DNA of 64,000 bases from Siphonodentalium dalli (taxonomy: Eukaryota; Mollusca; Scaphopoda; Gadilida; Siphonodentaliidae). Where the stretch lies: contig CP136064.1 in assembly GCA_032622095.1 (NCBI GenBank), forward strand, positions 38,800,426-38,864,425, written 5' to 3'. Shown here piece after piece: positions 57,701-64,000 of the stretch. Numbering within the stretch: position 1 is the stretch's first letter; the number at the start of each line of letters is the position of its first letter. The notes beneath the pieces were generated by a model. That model was not told where the DNA came from. It made no database searches and saw only the letters and a list, made by a program, of their open reading frames with translations. The position numbers and the translations under genes are program-made.

Positions 57701-59780
57701 TATATCTAATTTTGGGGTGGGCCACCCTACCGCACATTTTATTTGGTCAAATTCGGTTCATAAATACCGAAACGGCTATGGTTGCCACTTTGGCCACCTA
57801 CTGTGGCAACCGTATGGGCTAGAGGGGTGCGGTTTTTGGTTTTTATATCTAATTTTGGGGTGGGCCACCCTACCGAACATTTTATTTGGTCAAAATCGGT
57901 TCATAAATACCGAAACGGCTATGGTTGCCACTTTGGCCACCTACAGTGGCAACCGTATGGGCTAGAGGGGTGCGGTTTTCGGTTTTTATATGTAATTTTG
58001 GGGTGGGCCACCCTACCGCACATTTTATTTGGTCAAAATCGGTTCATAAATACCAAAACGGCTATGGTTGCCACTTTGGCCACCTACTGTGGCAACCGTG
58101 TGGGCTAGAGGGGTGCTATTTGTCGGTTTTTATAACTAATTTTGGGGTGGGCCACCCTACCGAACATTTTATTTGGTCAAAATCGGTTCATAAATACCAA
58201 AACGGCTATGGTTGCCACTTTGGTTACCTACTGTGGCAACCGTATGGGCTAGAGGGGTGCTGTTTTCGGTTTTTATATCTAATTTTGGGGTGGGCCACCC
58301 TACCGAACATTTTATTTGGTCAAAATCGGTTCATAAATACCGAAACGGCTATGGTTGCCACTTTGGCCACCTACTGTGGCAACCGTATGGGCTAGAGGGG
58401 TGCGGTTTTTGGTTTTTATATCTAATTTTGGGGTGGGCCACCCTACTGAACATTTTATTTGGTCAAAATCGGTTCATAAATACCGAAACGGCTATGGTTG
58501 CCACTTTGGCCACCTACTGTGGCAACCGTATGGACTAGAGGGATGCGGTTTTTGGTTTTTATATCTAATTTTGGGGAGGGCCACCCTACCGCAACTTTTA
58601 TTTGGTAAAAATCGGTTTATAAATACCAAAACGGCTATGGTTGCCACTTTGGCCACCTACAGTGGCAACCGTATGGGCTAGAGGGTGCGGTTTTCGGTTT
58701 TTATATCTAATTTAGGGGTGGGCCACCCTACCGCACATTTTATTTGGTCAAAATCGGTTCATAAATACCAAAACGGCTATGGTTGCCACTTTGGCCACCT
58801 ACTGTGGCAACCGTGTGGGCTAGAGGGGTGCTATTTGTCGGTTTTTATAACTAATTTTGGGGTGGGCCACCCTACCGCACATTTTATTTGGTCAAAATCG
58901 GTTCATAAATACCAAAACGGCTATGGCTGCCACTTTGGCCACCTACTGTGGCAACCGTATGGGCTAGAGGGGTGCTGTTTTCGGTTTTTATATCTAATTT
59001 TGGGGTGGGCCACCCTACCGAACATTTTATTTGGTCAAAATCGGTTCATAAATACCGAAACGGCTATGGTTGCCACTTTGGCCACCTACTGTGGCAACCG
59101 TATGGGCTAGAGGGGTGCGGTTTTCGGTTTTTATATCTAATTTTGGGGTGGGCCACCCTACCGCACATTTTATTTGGTCAAAATCGGTTCATAAATACCA
59201 AAACGGCTATGGTTGCCACTTTGGCCACCTACTGTGGCAACCGTATGGGCTAGAGGGGTGCTGTTTTCGGTTTTTATATCTAATTTTGGGGTGGGCCACC
59301 CTACCGAACATTTTATTTGGTCAAAATCGGTTCATAAATACCGAAACGGCTATGGTTGCCACTTTGGCCACCTACTGTGGCAACCGTATGGGCTAGAGGG
59401 GTGCTGTTTTCGGTTTTTATATCTAATTTTGGGGTGGGCCACCCTACCGAACATTTTATTTGGTCAAAATCGGTTCATAAATACCGAAACGGCTATGGTT
59501 GCCACTTTGGCCACCTACTGTGGCAACCGTATGGACTAGAGGGGTGCGGTTTTTGGTTTTTATATCTAATTTTGGGGTGGGCCACCCTACCGCACCGTTT
59601 ATTTGGTCAATATATAATGTTTCCGAATAAGGAATGAGGAACTGGGAATAAGTAGCCGATGTCACCGTAGTAACTCGTTGTGAATCAAAGTTATCAAACT
59701 CGTTTAATAAAATCTTATATCCCGACATAGCGAGTTGGAAATCCTCTATATCTATCACTGCAATGTCCTTTCACAGTTTT
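54718..59780. mobile_element. Foldback-like element: inverted arms built of a 143-bp satellite
   Basis: Between 54890 and 56185 a 143-bp unit runs in one orientation (about nine copies). From 56190 to 59610 it runs in the opposite orientation (about 24 copies). Non-satellite flanks are also inverted: TACGGTGACATCGGCTACTT at 54831 pairs with its complement near 59650-59670, and weaker pairing continues to about 54718 and 59780. Unit landmarks: TTGGTCAAAATCGGTTCATA, GGCTATGGTTGCCACTTTGG and TTTTGGGGTGGGCCACCCTA. This arm architecture is that of foldback/Galileo-type transposons. No transposase is seen, so the class is inferred. Confidence 0.75.
56182..56192. repeat. Centre of inversion of the 143-bp satellite
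   Basis: The left-oriented array ends CCAAATAAAAT and the right-oriented array begins TTTGGGGTGGG with no spacer. The two arms meet at different points of the unit. Confidence 0.85.
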
Positions 59781-59868
59781 GAGTCTGCATTTTGTACCTT
59801 TCAACGCAAAAACTGAGCTTTCCTGTAATTTACTCTCGACATCTTTCTTGTTCTCTTCAAATCTGTGG

Positions 59869-60370
59869 TTAAAGGCACGTGAGGCCTTAGTTGTCGAAAA
59901 TATTCATATTTGTTCCAATCACTGTAAATATAAAAACATTAAAACGCATACAGTTTCGTTCATATATACCATGACCATCGCGTAAACAGCATGTTATCAT
60001 AAAGATTTACTATATTTTACCTAAGCAAGAGCCTGATTGTGTTACAGAAGACAGCACAATGCTGCTGGCTAATCACACACAAATGGCATAAACGCTCTTT
60101 ATTCGTTCCATATCAGGAATTCACCAACAAAGAACGCTCTTTATGTTTACCATCATAATATAAACAAACACCAGAAAAGTTACTTTGTATGCTTTTGTTT
60201 ACATAACAATGGTCAAATACATGACAATAAAATACTGTTTATGCGATATGTATTATATGTAGACGGGCAAAGTCTGTCTACATTTTGTTGTTCTTTCTGT
60301 TTGTGGCGGTTTTTGACGGGTGGAAATATTTTCACAGGATACCCACCGCCAAGGCCAACCGCACCTTTAA
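59869..60370. mobile_element. TTAA-flanked MITE, family A, copy 4
   Basis: 502 bp between TTAA 59869-59872 and 60367-60370, very similar to copy 2 (6724-7222) and in the same orientation. Confidence 0.85.
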
Positions 60371-61614
60371 CTGATTCCCACATTGTCCTTTTATCTGCTT
60401 CCATTAGTTGTTGCTATTGTTTTTTATTAGTTCATTTAGTTATATTCGTGGATTTTCAAAAAATCTCAATCTCAAACTATCAATTTGAAGGAAAAAAATC
60501 ATTATACGTTATAACACATTTACGCTATAGTATACTGTAACACCATATGTGTTCTATAATCTTACAACATACACATGGTCATGAAACTGGTTTATAAACA
60601 CTCCCTCTCCTGCCACAACTCAATTAAAAGTTCCTCCTTTGAAGATGTCCAATGGGTTGAATGTTTGATTGCGTTGTCAAGGACACGCCGCGAGTTACCT
60701 GCTTGATCGCTACGATATGCACGCGGTCTTGTCGTGAGTATGTACATGCAGTGGGTGCAACACCCATGATTTTCCCCACGTGCGATTAAAATAGCAGCGT
60801 CTGCAGTCTCACTAAGGTGACTGTTTTTGTAGCATTGTGGCAGTTGTTACATTGCGAGCGCGACTCTAATTCATATAATTCATGACGTTTATACGATATT
60901 CTGTCACTTGACATGCAAAGTAATAGCAATCACGATATTATAGAAAATACCAACTTTAATAGTACCCAATTCCTTTATTCATATAGTCTATTTACCACCA
61001 ACAGCAACAATTTAAAATCGCGTGATAGCTTTTATCTGAATATGCAAAGACAATGCCAATGATGACGACAATGTTTCAACTTCCACTAAAAAGTGTTTTG
61101 CAGCAGAATAGCCAAAGGGGCTAATTAATTATAGCCACCAGCGGCAGTATATATAATACAATTATATAGTTTGCATCTATATATATATAGCCAGACTACT
61201 CTCTGGCTAAAAATCCAAGATAACTTATAACATATAATTATAAACTAATATTGTGGATTGGGTTATGATCTCATGTACCATTTAGAAAATATCATCCATT
61301 TTCATAAAATTGCTTTTCTACTGTATTTATCGTTTTGATTTTATCACTGTGAACACATTTGTCCACGGAGACGGTGACAACAAGGTTGTATCAGGAAAAA
61401 AATTCGCAGGATATTCTGCACTTTTTTTTTATTGTAAAATATGTAGGCTCAGCAGTTCAAAATAGGATGGGTCGGGTTAGCGGGAAAAAAGGCCTTTTTA
61501 TGTCTGAGTCAGCTGTCTGAGTGAGTTATGTCGAATGACGTCTGACGATAGCGCTAGAATAATTTTATTGGCTTAATTCTGCAGGTTAGCATCCGATTAG
61601 CTTTGACCTAAACG
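60371..61614. other. No gene seen
   Basis: AT-rich. Short TA and T runs at 61150-61190 and about 61423. Nothing recognised. Confidence 0.5.
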
Positions 61615-61953
61615 TTAACCCTTTACCCAACAAACCGGCCAAAACCGGCCAAATAAAGCTTCAACAGCCTAAAATATCTTCGGTCTGTCTCAATAGAACC
61701 ATACAAATATGGATATCATTGGAACCGGCTCCTTGACCACATTGTGATAGTTACAGTTATGCCCTGTGCCAATGCATTCTCTTATATATGCGAGTCGACC
61801 ATAGGTCGCCTCGCATATATAAGAGAATGCATTGGCCTAAAAAAAATCTTAAGCCAATGCATTCTCTTATATATATGCGAGGCGACCTATGGTCGACTCG
61901 CATATATAAGATAATGCATTGGCACAGGGCCCTTTTGTTGGGTAAAGGGTTAA
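61615..61953. mobile_element. TTAA-flanked MITE, family B, copy 3 (spacer-deleted)
   Basis: 339 bp with the TTAACCCTTTACCCAACA ends. The two hairpins (about 61767-61836 and 61853-61922) are separated by only about 16 bases, against about 70-80 in copies 1 and 2. Confidence 0.9.
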
Positions 61954-62269
61954 AGGGGTACTGTACAATACATCCGGCTCGAGCCACTAACTCATTTTCA
62001 TTATAATTACCATGTTGTTTGCATCCTCCATAGAGCACGTGAGTGTATTTGGCACTAATCCATGGCTCAAATGCATTCATTTGTTGCATATTTTCTGTTG
62101 AGTAAAATATATTAGATGGGCCTATCAATGGCCGGATATAGTGTACAGTACACTTTAATACAAAACAGCAAATTTAACTCTATACGTTAATGTTAATTAG
62201 TAACCTATTTCCGTGTCAATGAAATTAATGTTTTCACGCCGAATATGCTGACATTAAATTCATTATTAC
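61954..62269. other. No gene seen
   Basis: Nothing recognised. Confidence 0.45.
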
Positions 62270-62770
62270 GCGCACCGCGTGTATACTATAATGTAGAGAT
62301 TCTTGTTTCGCCTGGGCCCATGGGTGTTTTATTTATAAAATGGGATTTTTTGGGAGGATTAAAAGTCGAACTGCGAACCGGAGGCCGAGTCCGGTAGTTG
62401 GGAATTTCAATTTCGTTTATTGTCCTTTACATTATTATGTCAATAATGTTGATGTTTGGTTTGTCACAAGCTATATATGTCAGTTACAAATAAAAGAAAA
62501 GAAAAAGATAATTTGTAAGTCTTATATTTCAACTTTTATAGACATTTTTCGTTCTGCATCTCACTGGGGGTTGTGAGCGGAGACGACCGAGTCGACCGCC
62601 GGTTCGTTAATTATAGGTGATGGTTGTTATTGTTATTTTAACGGAATTCTGAGTTGGTCATTCGCAAAACCAATATATTTTATATTTAATAATTACAATC
62701 ATGGGTATATAATATATAATCTTGAGCGCGTTACCAATTCTGACATTGGTTTTCTTGTAGACATGCATGA
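62270..62770. repeat. Unclassified repeat, copy 1
   Basis: GCGCACCGCGTGTATA, ATTAAAAGTCGAACTGCGA, CCGGAGGCCGAGTCCGGTA and ATCTTGAGCGCGTTACCA recur in order at 63476-63750. Copy 1 has about 210 extra bases between the second and last blocks. Confidence 0.8.
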
Positions 62771-63475
62771 CATACATAATAGCAATCAGCCGCTGCAATA
62801 CTTTGATATACTAGCTGACACTGAGAGTTTCCCCATGTGCGCATGCAATATCCATGCAGGGTTTACCTCCCTTGGTTAATCGGTAAGACCGCTGCTACAC
62901 GGGCGACATTTTACCCACATTTGGTGGACTTCCACGATATTAAGATATATATACTAAGCGAACATAGCACACAAAATTTTTGTAATTTCGTAAATAAATT
63001 TGGAAATTCTAGAACCAAAGAACTATATTGCGAAACGGTGTCACGACAACGCGCATGTCAACTCAAACACAAGAGTGCTAATTTGCTGAAATGTTGACAA
63101 TTAGCTTACAAAAATCGTCAACAAAACTACCGCTTTGGTTCTCCATTCTGTCATTAAGTTTTTAGTGCGGGAATTTGACTTTGGGGCGATCGTTTTTTGC
63201 CATTTTTGCTGGAAAACCCCATGCTAAATATGGAAACAACTGGCCTGTACCCAGTCGGTGACAGAGTCAGAAAGGAAGTATGACTGGTGCGCTCTGGCAG
63301 AGATTAGTGCGCATTTACATAGTAATTGTGTGCATGCGCATATCATCCATTTTGAAATGAAACTTATTTATTTGGCAGCCCACCGTATCGACAAATCCGT
63401 TCACACACGCGTGTCGTTCTATGAATTTATCATCGTTAATATTTACCGGTTGCATTTACTTGCAACTCTTGTTCC
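62771..63475. other. No gene seen
   Basis: Nothing recognised. Confidence 0.45.
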
Positions 63476-63750
63476 GCGCTCCGCGTGTATAATGTTTCGC
63501 TGTTTCTTGGTATACAGTGGGCGCATGGGCGTTTTATTTATAGAATGGAAATTTTTGGACGGATTAAAAGTCGAACTGCGACCCGGAGGCCGAGTCCGGT
63601 AAAAGGTGTAGTTGAGAATTTCAATTTCAATTGTTATTCGGATGCCAAGAAGTGCAAGGCGATTATATATTTTATATTCTATAATTACAATCATGGGTAT
63701 ATAATATATTATCTTGAGCGCGTTACCATTTATGATATATGGTTTTCTTG
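63476..63750. repeat. Unclassified repeat, copy 2
   Basis: Same block order as 62270-62770 in the same orientation. The short hairpin CGGAGGCCGAGTCCG is retained. Small in-frame peptides in the two copies look alike but follow from shared DNA. Confidence 0.8.
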
Positions 63751-64000
63751 TTCGGATTTATGCGAGGGCGGGACGTGGGTCTAGGCTTAAATGAGTGACA
63801 ATCTTTACTGCTGCGATCTCTGCAAGATGCAACATAATGGTAAATGTCATGTAAAAGGCACTTTGGTCCGCTACTCGTTCGATCGACGTGGCTTATATAC
63901 ACAATAATGGTCATCTATACAATATTCTAGTTCTTTGTCACATCATGCGCATTTGTGAGCTATTTATTTCAGTCGTAATGTACGAAAATAAGAATTGTAT

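Noticed and set aside
54861-59637. Many open frames of 93-156 codons with a shared HFIWSKSVHKYQNGYGCHFG-like motif
   Set aside because: They are the same 143-bp satellite read in successive frames. 143 is not a multiple of three, every frame is open alike, and no start or regulatory context is kept.

Overview
The window looks like a stretch of nuclear DNA from an invertebrate animal, and I see no intact host gene in it. The organism call is an inference. The sequence is AT-rich by eye. It carries decayed non-LTR retrotransposons, TTAA-flanked MITEs, Helitron-like elements with tandem cores and (ACAG)n or (GTCT)n microsatellites, snRNA- and tRNA-derived SINE-like copies, and candidate introns. 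This mix is typical of molluscs and related lophotrochozoans. Nothing suggests a bacterial replicon: there are no operons, Shine-Dalgarno sites or compact coding.

The most informative object is a Polinton/Maverick (adintovirus-type) element at 26847-36923. It is bounded by terminal inverted repeats of about 1 kb and by an exact 6-bp target duplication (AACGTG). It carries, on the + strand, a protein-primed DNA polymerase B, a penton-like minor capsid protein, an adenovirus pX-like core peptide, a double-jelly-roll major capsid protein, an adenain-type protease and a small zinc-knuckle protein. An unrecognised minus-strand gene sits next to the left repeat. Most genes are broken. The polymerase stops before its motif C and runs straight into the penton gene, which indicates an internal deletion, and neither a packaging ATPase nor an integrase is visible. 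The capsid gene is uninterrupted. The element sits inside a palindromic repeat whose uninserted copy lies nearby at 37561-37694, and both belong to a local duplication flanked by a larger inverted repeat (26340-26640 and 38216-38505).

Region by region: 1-3.1 kb, a decayed LINE with ORF1, endonuclease and RT remnants, interrupted by a MITE. 4.5-11.9 kb, small tandem and inverted repeats. 12.85-14.05 kb, a 37-bp minisatellite. 15.1-17.0 kb, three Helitron-like elements with 122-bp core repeats, followed by a tRNA-derived SINE-like sequence. 19.1-20.85 kb, a two-copy tandem duplication. 20.9-24.75 kb, several further Helitron-like elements, one of them carrying a SINE-like insertion whose 5' end resembles U2 snRNA. 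25.9-38.5 kb, the Polinton and its duplicated, inverted-repeat host site. 38.9-54 kb, MITEs, an L2/CR1-type LINE 3' end, another LINE fragment and long hairpins. 54.7-59.8 kb, a foldback-like element whose two unequal arms are built of a 143-bp satellite in opposite orientations. 59.9-64 kb, more MITEs and a duplicated unclassified repeat.

The Polinton genes would together have formed a self-synthesising, virion-forming element: replication by the polymerase, capsid from MCP and penton, maturation by the protease. This copy looks defective. Everything else is best read as repeats and their relics.
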